This document shows, piece after piece, positions 25,793 to 34,691 of a stretch of DNA of 64,000 nt (within the stretch, counting starts at the first letter, position 1; every line of letters begins with the position of its first letter). This DNA comes from Desulfosediminicola flagellatus (GTDB lineage: Bacteria > Desulfobacterota > Desulfobulbia > Desulfobulbales > Desulfocapsaceae). The position numbers were made by a program, and so were the translations under genes. The notes below the pieces were generated by a model that saw only the letters and a program-made list of their open reading frames with translations, made no database searches and had not been told where the DNA came from. Where the stretch lies: contig NZ_CP050698.1 in assembly GCF_005116655.2 (NCBI RefSeq), forward strand, positions 6,590,501-6,654,500, read 5' to 3'.

Positions 25793-27046
25793 ATGGAATC
25801 TTCTGAGAAAACAGCCTGGTTGTCTATTGTAACTAACCTGATATTGGTATGCATCAAAACTGCAGTCGCGTTTATCTCTGGCAGTCTGGCTGTTACAGCT
25901 GATGCTATCCACTCCTTGTCTGATGTTGTTGCTTCTGCAATAACCCTGATTGGAATTAAAATATCTGAGCGACCGGCTCGTGGTTTTCCTTATGGACTGT
26001 ATAAGGTTGAAAATCTGGTTGCACTGGTGACCTCAGTTTTGATTCTTTTTGCAGGATACGAAATTATCAAGGCTGTGTTTATTGATCAAGAGAGACCTTT
26101 ACCTCAACACATTCCCCTATCCATAACAGGTATTACCGCGACTATAGTTATTACCTGGATGTTCTCAAGATATGAGTTGAGAAAAGGAAAGGAGACAGGT
26201 TCTCCCAGTTTAATTGCCGATGCTCGCCACATCTGGACTGATATGTTGTCTTCACTGGTAATTCTTGCTGCATTGGTGGGTAGTGCCATCGGCCTGGTTC
26301 TTGATAAATATGCTGCTGTAATAGTGGTTGTTTTTGTAGCTCGATCTGCTTTTGTCATTTTGCTCGATGCTGTTCGGGTCCTTCTTGATGCTTCTTTGGA
26401 CTATTCCAGTCTCTCCCGTATCCGCGAAATCGTCCTTTCGGATTCACGTGTAATCGAGATAAACAACATGTGGGCAAGGAACGCAGGCCGTTATAAATTT
26501 GTCGAATTAGATGTAACGCTCAGAGTAAAGGACCTTGAAACGGGTCATCGAATCTCAGAAGAAATTGAAAATCGGGTGAAGATGGAGATTGCCCAAGTGG
26601 ACAGAGTTCACATTCATTATCAACCTCAAATTAAAGACATATATGTTGTTGGAATACCTCTTGCCGGGGATAGACAGACCATTTCAGAACACTTTGGCGA
26701 AGCACCGTATTTTCGTCTTTTCTGGATTCACTGCTCAGAAAATGAAATCATGGAGGAACGCGTACTTAAAAATCCTTACCTCGAAGAACATAAAGGTAAG
26801 GGGATTAAGGTAGCCACGTGGTTGCTGAAGAACGGCCTTGATATACTTATTTCACGACATGATCAATCAGGTAAAGGGCCCGGTTTTGTTCTGGGAAATG
26901 CAGGGGCGGAGGTTCTTTTAACGAGTAAATCTCATGCTGAAGATGCATTGACAGTGATACTGAACGAGTTGAGAAATACAAATCAAAAGCCGCCTCAGCA
27001 GTCTGTAAACGACCGAGTAAAGGACGTTCGAATCAGGATTGTCTGA
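25793..27046 (+). CDS. Cation diffusion facilitator fused to a NifX/NifB-like domain
   Basis: The first ~280 residues are a CDF (cation efflux) transporter with about six membrane helices, exporting divalent metals such as Zn, Fe, Mn or Co. The metal-site motifs are clear: TADAIHSLSD in helix 2 and ADARHIWTD in helix 5. A cytoplasmic CDF C-terminal domain (ending VDRVHIHYQP) precedes a second domain (~282-395; ISEHFGEAPYFRLF, GKGIKVATWLL, GPGFVLGNAGAEVLL). That domain resembles the dinitrogenase iron-molybdenum cofactor (NifX/NifB C-terminal) fold and may bind a metal or cluster. The ATG has a GGAG site. It stands alone, with a kinase gene converging from the other side. The substrate is not determinable from sequence. 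Confidence 0.9.
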   Translation: MESSEKTAWLSIVTNLILVCIKTAVAFISGSLAVTADAIHSLSDVVASAITLIGIKISERPARGFPYGLYKVENLVALVTSVLILFAGYEIIKAVFIDQERPLPQHIPLSITGITATIVITWMFSRYELRKGKETGSPSLIADARHIWTDMLSSLVILAALVGSAIGLVLDKYAAVIVVVFVARSAFVILLDAVRVLLDASLDYSSLSRIREIVLSDSRVIEINNMWARNAGRYKFVELDVTLRVKDLETGHRISEEIENRVKMEIAQVDRVHIHYQPQIKDIYVVGIPLAGDRQTISEHFGEAPYFRLFWIHCSENEIMEERVLKNPYLEEHKGKGIKVATWLLKNGLDILISRHDQSGKGPGFVLGNAGAEVLLTSKSHAEDALTVILNELRNTNQKPPQQSVNDRVKDVRIRIV

Positions 27047-27150
27047 TGACGCACACTTGAGAGATGCTTGTATCACCTTCATTTCGTAGCGTCGAGTGTC
27101 AAAATCACTTCCAGGAAGTGTAAACCAGAAATAGTAGAACTCAAGGAAAT

Positions 27151-28590
27151 TCATAACTTTTTTGATATCGTGAAATAGAAACTTGCACCGATCCTGCCAT
27201 CAGACCAACCCCATGTTTCTCCGTTATGCAGTTGAACCAATTCACTGATTATAGCTAGACCTAGTCCGGCACCTTCCACCGTGGTGTCAGTAGGGCTCCT
27301 TTTAAAATGAGCAAAAAGCTTTTGACAATCATCTGGCGGTATAGCATTGCCATCATTCAAAACACAAATAGTATGAAAGTCGTCTGTTTCCTGATAAGTT
27401 ATCTCAATTCGACTAAGAGACTCGCCGCCATATTTTAGAGCATTATCAATAAAGTTTCTAATAATCCGCAGAAGAGCAATTCTATCTGCTCGGATTATTG
27501 ATACCTGAGATGGATTTGACCAGTGTATATTTCTAGTCTGTAGCTGGCTGGTGTATTCATTCCTGACTGTTTGACACAATTGCAGGAAATCTAATTCTTC
27601 TATCACCAAAGGGTGTTCTTTAGCTGAAATATATACATTTATTTGCTCAACAAAATTTTCAATTTCAGCCGCTGATTGTGTTATTTTATCGCAGTAATTC
27701 AATCCTTTATCATTGAGGGTGTCCTTGTATTGTCTTTTTAACAGCTTCGTCAATCCATGTATGGCAATAACCGGGTTTTTCAAATCGTGGGCAACTGAAT
27801 ACGCAAACAGTTTGATTTTCTCACTCTCTTCCCGAAGATTTTTGGCTGCATCTACTTGTTCAAATATTCGTTTTCTACTTCGATGATATATGAAAAAAAT
27901 GACACCAAATCCAGAGAATAAGAAAAATGTGTGACTGATCTGTAGTTTTTGAATAGATCTTTTTTCCATTTCACGATATGGCGCAAGAGATACGGACACA
28001 CTCAATCCACCACGGACATCTCCTAAATTATAGCCTTGATGGGCATGACATTTTAAACAGCCAGGCTGTGTATACATCACTCTCATGAATCTTAGAAACT
28101 GCTGCCCTTCAATCTGTTGGACTTCAGCATATTCGTTATTGCCATTGTTGAATGTATGGAGTGCCTTAACTTCCCATTCATCCGGCGTATTTATAGGATT
28201 AAGTGCTTTCAGACTGGTAATGTTGCAATTTGCTGAATAAAGGTTTGAATAATGATTCATGACCTGTCGTAGCATATATGCCGGGTTCATCAAAGTGAGC
28301 TGTTTTCCGCTTGGAGTCACAATATCTCGTTCGGGAATATGACTGAGATATGTGTTTGGCGGAGTCTCTTCGGTTACAGGCACATAAAAGCCTTCATGGT
28401 CGGTAGCCCAGAAACGAAGGGCCTGGTCTTTGTCTAGAATTGTTAAGGCTTCTTTTTGCGCGAGTTGGAGGGTTTTTTCTTTTTCTGTTGTGATATTCCA
28501 ATATGCTGAAATACAACATAGTACAGCCCAAATCAGTGCAATTACCAAGTATCTCCCTTCCAGTACGCCGGGCTTATATGTGTCAGGCAA
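27151..28590 (-). CDS. Membrane histidine kinase with c-type haem (Tll0287-like) sensor domain
   Basis: The 479-residue kinase has a membrane helix (~13-31), a periplasmic Tll0287-like domain (~35-210), a second helix (~219-235), HisKA (phospho-His268 in SVAHDLKNP) and HATPase (DNALKYGG, GAGLGL). The periplasmic domain contains a single CxxCH haem motif, CLKCH at 178-182, followed by GDVRGGLSVS typical of the family. This points to redox or gas sensing through covalent haem (established for related domains; specific signal unknown). The start is TTG, chosen because a perfect GGAGG lies 7 bases upstream. No cognate regulator gene adjoins it. It converges on the CDF gene. Confidence 0.92.
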   Translation of the reverse strand: MPDTYKPGVLEGRYLVIALIWAVLCCISAYWNITTEKEKTLQLAQKEALTILDKDQALRFWATDHEGFYVPVTEETPPNTYLSHIPERDIVTPSGKQLTLMNPAYMLRQVMNHYSNLYSANCNITSLKALNPINTPDEWEVKALHTFNNGNNEYAEVQQIEGQQFLRFMRVMYTQPGCLKCHAHQGYNLGDVRGGLSVSVSLAPYREMEKRSIQKLQISHTFFLFSGFGVIFFIYHRSRKRIFEQVDAAKNLREESEKIKLFAYSVAHDLKNPVIAIHGLTKLLKRQYKDTLNDKGLNYCDKITQSAAEIENFVEQINVYISAKEHPLVIEELDFLQLCQTVRNEYTSQLQTRNIHWSNPSQVSIIRADRIALLRIIRNFIDNALKYGGESLSRIEITYQETDDFHTICVLNDGNAIPPDDCQKLFAHFKRSPTDTTVEGAGLGLAIISELVQLHNGETWGWSDGRIGASFYFTISKKL

Positions 28591-28840
28591 GTGCTATCCT
28601 CCAATATTTGAAATATTGAGCTATATTTCTTAGAAAATATATCGCAGGACATTCATCGTTTTTATGCGTGATATCCGTACGTAGCCAATCCTAAAGATGA
28701 TGGAGCATGGAAAATTGCGTAATAGTATTGATGTTCGTGGATTGTTTAATCTGGAAATTTGCGTTCCGTGCCAGTATGAACTGCAATGGATACTAATATC
28801 CATTGCTAAGGTTGCCACCGAAACTCAGCCTGTAAAAAAA

Positions 28841-28894
28841 CAGGTTTTAAAGGTAGTGTATTCCTCCCTTCCTAACACCTGCCTTTAAAACCTG
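28841..28894. repeat. Perfect 13-bp inverted repeat (stem-loop)
   Basis: CAGGTTTTAAAGG (28841-28853) and CCTTTAAAACCTG (28882-28894) are exact inverted copies. The inner flanks (GTAGTGT and ACACCTG) extend the stem imperfectly. No T-run follows on either strand, so it is not a standard terminator. It lies in a 534-bp gap between two divergent genes, without coding frames. Confidence 0.6.
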
Positions 28895-28951
28895 CTGATG
28901 ATTAGGAGTAATTGGATCGATCAAACTCAATTTAGCTTTGAGGGATGAGGA

Positions 28952-28980
28952 TTGACTTCTCAATGCACGATGAATAGTAT
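28952..28980 (+). promoter_or_regulatory. Candidate sigma-70 promoter upstream of the 195-aa gene
   Basis: TTGACT (28952-28957) and TAGTAT (28975-28980) are separated by exactly 17 bp. The start codon it would serve is ~145 bp downstream. A CAGGTA...TACCTG inverted pair lies in the leader near 29040. The assignment rests on sequence fit only. Confidence 0.4.
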
Positions 28981-29124
28981 TCAATTTTAAACCCAATTTC
29001 AATGGGGCTATTGAAAATACTAGTTATTTTTGATTATCCAGGTAGGGGTAGTTACTTATTACCTGAATCCAGCGACCTGTATTATATTCACTTTTTCTAT
29101 GTCCAGTTAGTATAAGGAGTAGAT

Positions 29125-29712
29125 ATGTGGAGAAATAATCGTAGGTTAACAGGGGATGTCTCGTATTTTGTCAATAATCTGGCATCTTACACGCATGTAG
29201 ACGTAGGTTTCATCCATAAAGCTCTCGCTCTTGTAAAGAGCAACGATTCTGAAAATGTTTCGGCGATCAACAGGATTACCCAAATCCTTGTTGACCAGCA
29301 GGTTGATGCGGTCATCGTAATTTCTTTCCTGTTTGCTCCTATACTATGGGAGCAATCTATATCCTGCAGAGATATTAATAATTCTCAGGCACCATGTTTT
29401 GAAAAGTATTCAGAAAAATATTTTGCTGTAGCAGTAGAGGCTGCCAATGTATCAGTTCTGGGTGATTTTCGCCTAACAATCATGTTGATTGCATTTGTTT
29501 TGCTTGATCTTGAATCAACGCCAAACTGTGAGCACTCATGCAACATTAAAAGAGCTGATGAAATTTTATGTTATGTAGTTCGCATCGGGCTCAGATCAAT
29601 TGTTCATACTGTTCCCGAGTGCTATGGAATGTTAGGTATCCTGCGCGGTCATTTCCATCCGGTACTGCAGCACATTGGCAGTATAAATGGAGAAAGGGAG
29701 TTCTGGCGGTAG
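29125..29712 (+). CDS. Hypothetical protein (195 aa)
   Basis: This product is not recognised. It opens MWRNNRRLTGDVSYFVNNLA, and the middle is hydrophobic (DAVIVISFLFAPILWEQ, RLTIMLIAFVLLDLE), possibly buried helices rather than true membrane spans. The second half has several Cys and His residues (CEHSCNIKRADEILCYVV). There is no signal peptide. An AAGGAG ribosome site stands 7 bases before the ATG, good evidence for translation. It precedes the GT4/debranching-enzyme pair by 220 bp on the same strand, but a functional link is only a guess. Confidence 0.65.
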   Translation: MWRNNRRLTGDVSYFVNNLASYTHVDVGFIHKALALVKSNDSENVSAINRITQILVDQQVDAVIVISFLFAPILWEQSISCRDINNSQAPCFEKYSEKYFAVAVEAANVSVLGDFRLTIMLIAFVLLDLESTPNCEHSCNIKRADEILCYVVRIGLRSIVHTVPECYGMLGILRGHFHPVLQHIGSINGEREFWR

Positions 29713-29932
29713 GTTAGCAATTCCAAAGTAATTGAGAAGGCAGTGAATTAGTCAAAAAGTATTTTGCATCAGGCAAAGTGAATGTATTTTTTCAACTGCT
29801 TAGACAACAATTAAATAACGAAATATTACTAGTGTAATCGTTGAACCATCTGCTGACGTTTCGGATGGGAACTAACCAAAAGATTTCTGTATCAGCCATT
29901 GTGTAAAAGAGCGTTTAACGGAGGTTATTGGC

Positions 29933-31003
29933 ATGTATATAGCTCAAGTTGCACCACTACATGAAAGTATTCCACCACAATTGTATGGAGGCACAGAGCG
30001 AGTTGTATCGTATCTTACGGAGGAGTTGGTTAAGAGAGGCCATGATGTGACCCTCTATGCGAGTGGAGATTCGCGTACCAGCGCAAAACTTATTCCTTTG
30101 ATCGATAAATCATTCAGGCTGAATCCTGTTTTTGGCAATATTCTGGCGCTGAATGTTCTGCAGCTTGAACTGCTTTTGCAAGATGCTGATGTGTATAATT
30201 ATGACATCATTCACTTTCACACCGACTATCTGCATTTCCCTCTTTCAAGACGAGTTCCGGGCAATCAGGTAACAACGTTACATGGCAGGCTCGATCTTCC
30301 TGAGCTTACCATGATATTTAATGAGTATAAGGAAATACCTGTTGTATCAATTTCAGACAATCAACGTCTGCCTCTGCCAATGGCAAACTGGCAGGGCACT
30401 GTATACAACGGCATTGATGCGACCCCGTATACATTCCAACCACATCGCGGTCGCTATTTGGCTTTCCTGGGTAGAATTTCCCAAGAGAAGGGTGTGGAAG
30501 AGGCTATTGAGATAGCACTTCGCTGCGGTATGGAGTTACGAATAGCCGCCAAGATAGATTCTATCGATAAAGCCTATTGTAAAGAACGGATTGAACCTTT
30601 TTTTAAACACCCCCTCATTTCGTATATAGGTGAGATCAACGAGTTGGAAAAATCTACTTTTTTAGGAAATGCAGCAGCTTTGCTCTTCCCTATTCGATGG
30701 CCTGAGCCGTTTGGTCTGGTAATGATTGAGTCGCTGGTTTGCGGTACGCCGGTGATCGCCTTTAATAAAGGGTCTGTTCCTGAAATACTTGAGAATTTTG
30801 TTAATGGTTTTATCGTCAATTCAGTCGATGAAGCTGTAGCGGCCGTTGGCAGGTTGGGGCTCATAAGTCGCCATCGTTGCCGTGAAACGTTTGATAAGCG
30901 CTTCAGTGTTTCAAAAATGGTAGATGGCTACCTTGAGGTGTATCATAACCTGCTGTCAAACACATATATCCCTTCTGACGAAGTAGTCTATCAACACGTT
31001 TGA
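29933..31003 (+). CDS. Glycosyltransferase family 4 (GT-B fold)
   Basis: The 356-residue cytoplasmic enzyme transfers a sugar from an activated donor. Visible features are the N-terminal GGTERVVSYL acceptor-side motif, HFHTDYLHFP, TLHGR, the second-domain start YLAFLGRISQEKG, and the donor-binding E-x7-E pair (Glu258 and Glu266 in EPFGLVMIE) followed by CGTPVIA. The start follows a GGAGG site. The stop codon overlaps or closely precedes the start of the debranching-type glucosidase gene, so the two are almost certainly one operon. The context suggests alpha-glucan or trehalose-like metabolism; the exact donor and acceptor are unknown. Confidence 0.93.
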   Translation: MYIAQVAPLHESIPPQLYGGTERVVSYLTEELVKRGHDVTLYASGDSRTSAKLIPLIDKSFRLNPVFGNILALNVLQLELLLQDADVYNYDIIHFHTDYLHFPLSRRVPGNQVTTLHGRLDLPELTMIFNEYKEIPVVSISDNQRLPLPMANWQGTVYNGIDATPYTFQPHRGRYLAFLGRISQEKGVEEAIEIALRCGMELRIAAKIDSIDKAYCKERIEPFFKHPLISYIGEINELEKSTFLGNAAALLFPIRWPEPFGLVMIESLVCGTPVIAFNKGSVPEILENFVNGFIVNSVDEAVAAVGRLGLISRHRCRETFDKRFSVSKMVDGYLEVYHNLLSNTYIPSDEVVYQHV

Positions 31004-31011
31004 GAATTGCT

Positions 31012-33177
31012 ATGGAAGAAGTCATACGAATTAACGATGACTGGTATGTCAAAGCAGGTTCCTCCAGGTCTGACCTGCAGACACGTATTCTCAAAGATGG
31101 AGAGGCCTTTGCTATTTTTGATAGATTTGGTGACATCCAGTCTATAGGGTTAGGTGAACAAGGTATATTTTTTGAAGGAACACGATACCTGTCACAACTT
31201 GAGATGCTGATTAATGAACGGCGGCCAATGCTTCTGAATTCATCCACTTCTCATGATAATACCTTGCTCGCAATCGACCTGACGACTCCGGATATGTACG
31301 ATGCCGGACAGCTCTATCTCGGGAAAGGCAAACTGCATATCTTTCGTTCGAAATTGCTCTGGAATGACCAGTATTACGAGAATATTCGTTTCACAAATTA
31401 TGATCAGGTGAACTTCTCGTTTAATATCAGCTTCTTTGTGGATTCGGATTATGTAGATATTTTCGAAATTCGTGGGGTTGAGAGAGCAAAAAGAGGTGTC
31501 ATGCAGGAGTTGGAGTCGCAGAAGTGTCAGATTACGCTGGGCTATACAGGGCTTGATAGCATCCTGTATCAAACACATGTTGAATTTGATCCGGCACCGG
31601 CACGTATCAAAAAGAATCTGGCAACCTACTCGTTATCGCTCAATGCTCAGGAGTCTAAAGAGATTTGTTTGCGTGTATCATGTAGTAAACAACAGGAAGT
31701 AAAGAAAACAGTCACATTTACAGAGTCATATGAGAGTTGTTGTAAAAAAGCCATTGCCACACGAACAGCTTTTGTAGATGTATTTACTTCCAATGAACAG
31801 TTTAACGACTGGTTGGGAAGGTCTGCCGCAGATCTGCGACTGTTGATATCTGATACAGGTAACGGCCTGTACCCCTATGCCGGTATACCCTGGTTCTGTA
31901 CTCCCTTCGGTAGAGATGGGATAATTACAGCCCTCCAGAGTCTGTGGATATATCCGGATCTTGCACGGGGGGTATTGCAATATCTTGCCTATCATCAGGC
32001 CACGGAATGTTTGCCTGACAGTGATGCTGAGCCGGGAAAAATTCTGCACGAAACCCGCAAGGGCGAAATGGCTGCATTACAGGAAATTCCATTTGCACAC
32101 TACTATGGAAGTGTTGATTCTACCCCGTTGTTCCTTGTGCTTGCAGGGAGATATTTTGATAGAACGAGCGACATTGAGTTCATAAAGAAGCTCTGGCCAA
32201 ACCTTCTTGCGGCCCTTGAGTGGATCGAAAAATATGGTGATTTGGATAATGACGGTTTTGTTGAATATGAGCGAAAGTGTGCTCGCGGAATTTTACAACA
32301 GGGCTGGAAGGATTCGAATGATTCTATTTTTCATGAAGATGGCTCAAATGTAACGGGTTCTGTAGCACTCTGTGAGGTTCAGGGATATGTGTATGATGCC
32401 AAAATACAGATGTCACGATTGGCTGGTTTATTAAATTATTCTGATATGTCCACAAAACTGGAGCTCGAAGCAGCAGCCCTGAAGGAAAAATTTCATGAGC
32501 ACTTCTGGCTTGATGATCTTCAAACCTATGCTATAGCCCTGGATGGTGATAAAAATCAGTGCAGGGTCCGTTCATCCAATGCAGGACACACGCTTTTTTC
32601 TAATATTGCCCGGGAGGATGTGGCGAAAACAGTAGTACAAACGTTATTGTCGCCAAATTCTTTCAGTGACTGGGGTATCAGAACTATCGCTGCAGGAGAG
32701 TCCCGTTACAATCCCATGTCCTATCATAATGGTTCAGTCTGGCCGCATGACAACGCACTCATTGCATTGGGAATGGCGCAGTATGGATTTATGACCGAAG
32801 CTTCACTTATCCTGACAGGGCTTTTCAACACAGCCATTGCTGTTGACCTGCAACGGTTGCCTGAACTTTTTTGTGGATTTCATAAGCGCCATGATCAGGC
32901 TCCCACTCTTTACCCCGTTGCATGTGCACCCCAGGCCTGGGCCAGTGGTGCTATATTTATGATGTTACAGGCTACTCTTGGTTTGACGTTTTCTCATCGG
33001 AAACCTGAAATCAGATTTAAGCGCCCCTTTTTACCAGACTATATGGATTCTATTCGAATATCGAATCTGAAGGTCAGTAGCGGTGAAGTAGATCTTCTTA
33101 TACAGCGCAATCTGCATAAGGCTGGTGTTCATCTTATTAGAAAAACAGGAGATGTCGAAGTGGCAGTAGTTATGTGA
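31012..33177 (+). CDS. Amylo-alpha-1,6-glucosidase (glycogen-debranching type)
   Basis: The ~721-residue protein has an N-terminal debranching-enzyme beta domain (~15-215; RFGDIQSIG, EGTRYLSQLEMLIN) and a C-terminal (alpha/alpha)6 glucosidase domain (~270-700). The latter shows IPWFCTPFGRDGI, GLQ-like TALQSLW, EYERKCARGILQQGWKDSND, CEVQGYVYDA and SYHNGSVWPHDNALIA, the usual catalytic-domain blocks. It likely trims alpha-1,6 branches of glycogen or related glucans. The ATG at 31012, 9 bases after the preceding stop, is chosen. A TTG at 31000 overlapping that stop is an alternative that would signal translational coupling. It forms an operon with the GT4 gene. A decayed patatin gene follows. 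Confidence 0.93.
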   Translation: MEEVIRINDDWYVKAGSSRSDLQTRILKDGEAFAIFDRFGDIQSIGLGEQGIFFEGTRYLSQLEMLINERRPMLLNSSTSHDNTLLAIDLTTPDMYDAGQLYLGKGKLHIFRSKLLWNDQYYENIRFTNYDQVNFSFNISFFVDSDYVDIFEIRGVERAKRGVMQELESQKCQITLGYTGLDSILYQTHVEFDPAPARIKKNLATYSLSLNAQESKEICLRVSCSKQQEVKKTVTFTESYESCCKKAIATRTAFVDVFTSNEQFNDWLGRSAADLRLLISDTGNGLYPYAGIPWFCTPFGRDGIITALQSLWIYPDLARGVLQYLAYHQATECLPDSDAEPGKILHETRKGEMAALQEIPFAHYYGSVDSTPLFLVLAGRYFDRTSDIEFIKKLWPNLLAALEWIEKYGDLDNDGFVEYERKCARGILQQGWKDSNDSIFHEDGSNVTGSVALCEVQGYVYDAKIQMSRLAGLLNYSDMSTKLELEAAALKEKFHEHFWLDDLQTYAIALDGDKNQCRVRSSNAGHTLFSNIAREDVAKTVVQTLLSPNSFSDWGIRTIAAGESRYNPMSYHNGSVWPHDNALIALGMAQYGFMTEASLILTGLFNTAIAVDLQRLPELFCGFHKRHDQAPTLYPVACAPQAWASGAIFMMLQATLGLTFSHRKPEIRFKRPFLPDYMDSIRISNLKVSSGEVDLLIQRNLHKAGVHLIRKTGDVEVAVVM

Positions 33178-33230
33178 TGATTAATCCAAAGGCTGAGAAC
33201 GATACATGTTCTTTGTAGAGAAAAACGACT

Positions 33231-33945
33231 ATGTCATCTCCAAAAAACGTCGGGCTTGTTCTTGGCTGTGGGGCCTCCTGTGGCTGGGCTCATATAGGTG
33301 CCATTGAAGCACTTGAGGAAGCTGGAAACTGATCTTGAGAGAGGAGAAAAAGGTGTTCTTAAAACAGGTAGCCTTGTCGAGGCTCTCAGAGCCACAATGT
33401 CCTATCCCGGACTTTTTGCACCAGCATGCATTAAAGGACGTTGGTTTGTGGACGGTGGTGTGGTTGATCCTGTACCTGTAGGAGCCGCACGAGCAATGGG
33501 TGCCGGAGTTGTTATAGCAGTAGACCTGAATAGCAGAATAGTCTCACGTAATGCCGATTTACATCCTGTTGTCTCTATAGAAAAAGTACAAGAACCACTC
33601 CGGGGAGGAAACAAATAGAACTTCGAACTTATTGAAAAGATACTGACGTTTTACGAGCGATACGAAGAAACATTTAAGGAGAAAAGCATTACACACTTTA
33701 ACCTGCATAGTCGATCATTGTATGTGATTGATATTATTCAAACAATCATGACATCAATCAGTATCATGCAAGAACGGATAACCCGTATAAATCTGGCTGT
33801 AGACCGCGCAGACATCTTGATTCAGCCACGACTTGGAGAGCTGAAAATGATGAATTTTGATCAGGTCGAACACGCTATAGAGGAAGGCTATCTGGGGGTA
33901 AAAGAGAAACTCGAAGACATTAAAACACTCATGGCATCACTTTGA
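33231..33945 (+). pseudogene. Patatin-like phospholipase, decayed
   Basis: The frame opens with a clear patatin N-terminus (NVGLVLGCGASCGWAHIGAI, normally GxGxxRG) but stops at a TGA at 33330. The C-terminal part resumes in the next frame (TDLERGEKGVLKTGSLVEAL ... RWFVDGGVVDPVPV), runs to an in-frame TAG at 33616, and then continues in the same frame (FELIEKILTFYERYEE ... QPRLGELKMMNFDQVEHAI) to 33945. About 130 residues, including the GxSxG nucleophile-serine segment, are missing between the two parts. The catalytic DGG aspartate survives. A deletion with frameshift plus a nonsense change make it non-functional as a lipase. Its neighbours are GT4/glucosidase upstream and Hsp20 genes downstream. 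Confidence 0.88.
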
Positions 33946-34049
33946 CCGGTGCCTTAGTGAGAATTTCCAGTGGTATTGCGATTAAGAATATGCCTACCCG
34001 TCAGGTGGTGCGTATTAAACCACCATAAAATCAATAAGGAGGTACTATC

Positions 34050-34496
34050 ATGTTGACGCTATGGAGTGATATCAATCGAATGTTCAGGACTGTGGATCTT
34101 CTTCAGGACAGTATCAACGGGATGCTCTCCGAGCTTAACCGGTCGTATCGTCTTGGAACCGGCCTAACTTCAGAAAGGGGGATGGTGAGAACTAATCTTT
34201 ACGATCTTGGTGGTAAATTTGAGATCATAGCAGAGGTTCCCGGATCTACCAAAGACGATTTGAATATTAAAATTCAGGGAAACTATCTTGAGTTGAGCGG
34301 GGAGAAAAAATCAGACATTCCAGAAGGCTACTCAACCCACCGGATGGAAAGAGAGACAGGGACATTCACCAGAAGTTTTACTCTGCCAGCCGATGTAAAC
34401 GTTGATGGTGTTGAAGCAACAGTGAAAAATGGGATGCTCCGACTGGTACTGCCAAAGTCAGAAGCTGCTAAACCTCGACAGATTACTATTTCGTAG
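34050..34496 (+). CDS. Small heat shock protein, Hsp20 family (first of three)
   Basis: The 148-residue chaperone binds unfolding proteins without ATP. It has a short helical N-terminal arm (MLTLWSDINRMFRTVDLL) and an alpha-crystallin domain (~45-140; IIAEVPGSTKDDLNIKI, ELSGEKKSD, ERETGTFTRSFTLPADV, VEATVKNGMLRLVLPK). The end reads PRQITIS, the place of the usual IxI motif. An excellent AAGGAGG site precedes the ATG. An inverted repeat GGTGGT/ACCACC (34004-34024) lies in the leader just before the ribosome site and might act on expression. It leads a run of three Hsp20 genes, interrupted by a palindromic repeat. Confidence 0.95.
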   Translation: MLTLWSDINRMFRTVDLLQDSINGMLSELNRSYRLGTGLTSERGMVRTNLYDLGGKFEIIAEVPGSTKDDLNIKIQGNYLELSGEKKSDIPEGYSTHRMERETGTFTRSFTLPADVNVDGVEATVKNGMLRLVLPKSEAAKPRQITIS

Positions 34497-34518
34497 AGCG
34501 TGTAACTACATCATGTAT

Positions 34519-34667
34519 CCGGGAGCCTGTCCGAGAATGGCCTTTATAGGGAGTTTCGCTTCGGAAATTTCAAAAAATGCTGTTGGTAATATCATTTGAA
34601 TAGCAGTACGTAGTTTGTGAAAATATCCCGATTTTGACCAAAAGTCTAATTCTCGAATACCCCCTGG
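34519..34667. repeat. Palindromic repeat family 1, copy 3 (~149 bp)
   Basis: The left end CCGGGAGCCTGTCCGAGAAT and right end TAATTCTCGAATACCCCCTG match the other copies. The interior shares CTTCGGAAATTTCAAAAAAT and CCCGATTTTGACCAAAA with copy 2. It lies between the first and second Hsp20 genes, so it is probably transcribed and could form a processing or stability hairpin in the mRNA. Confidence 0.72.
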
Positions 34668-34691
34668 TAAATTTCAAATGGAGGTTGTGTC

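Noticed and set aside
25674..25828. Short hydrophobic peptide frame before the CDF gene
   Set aside because: It overlaps the better-supported CDF start and lacks a clear ribosome site.
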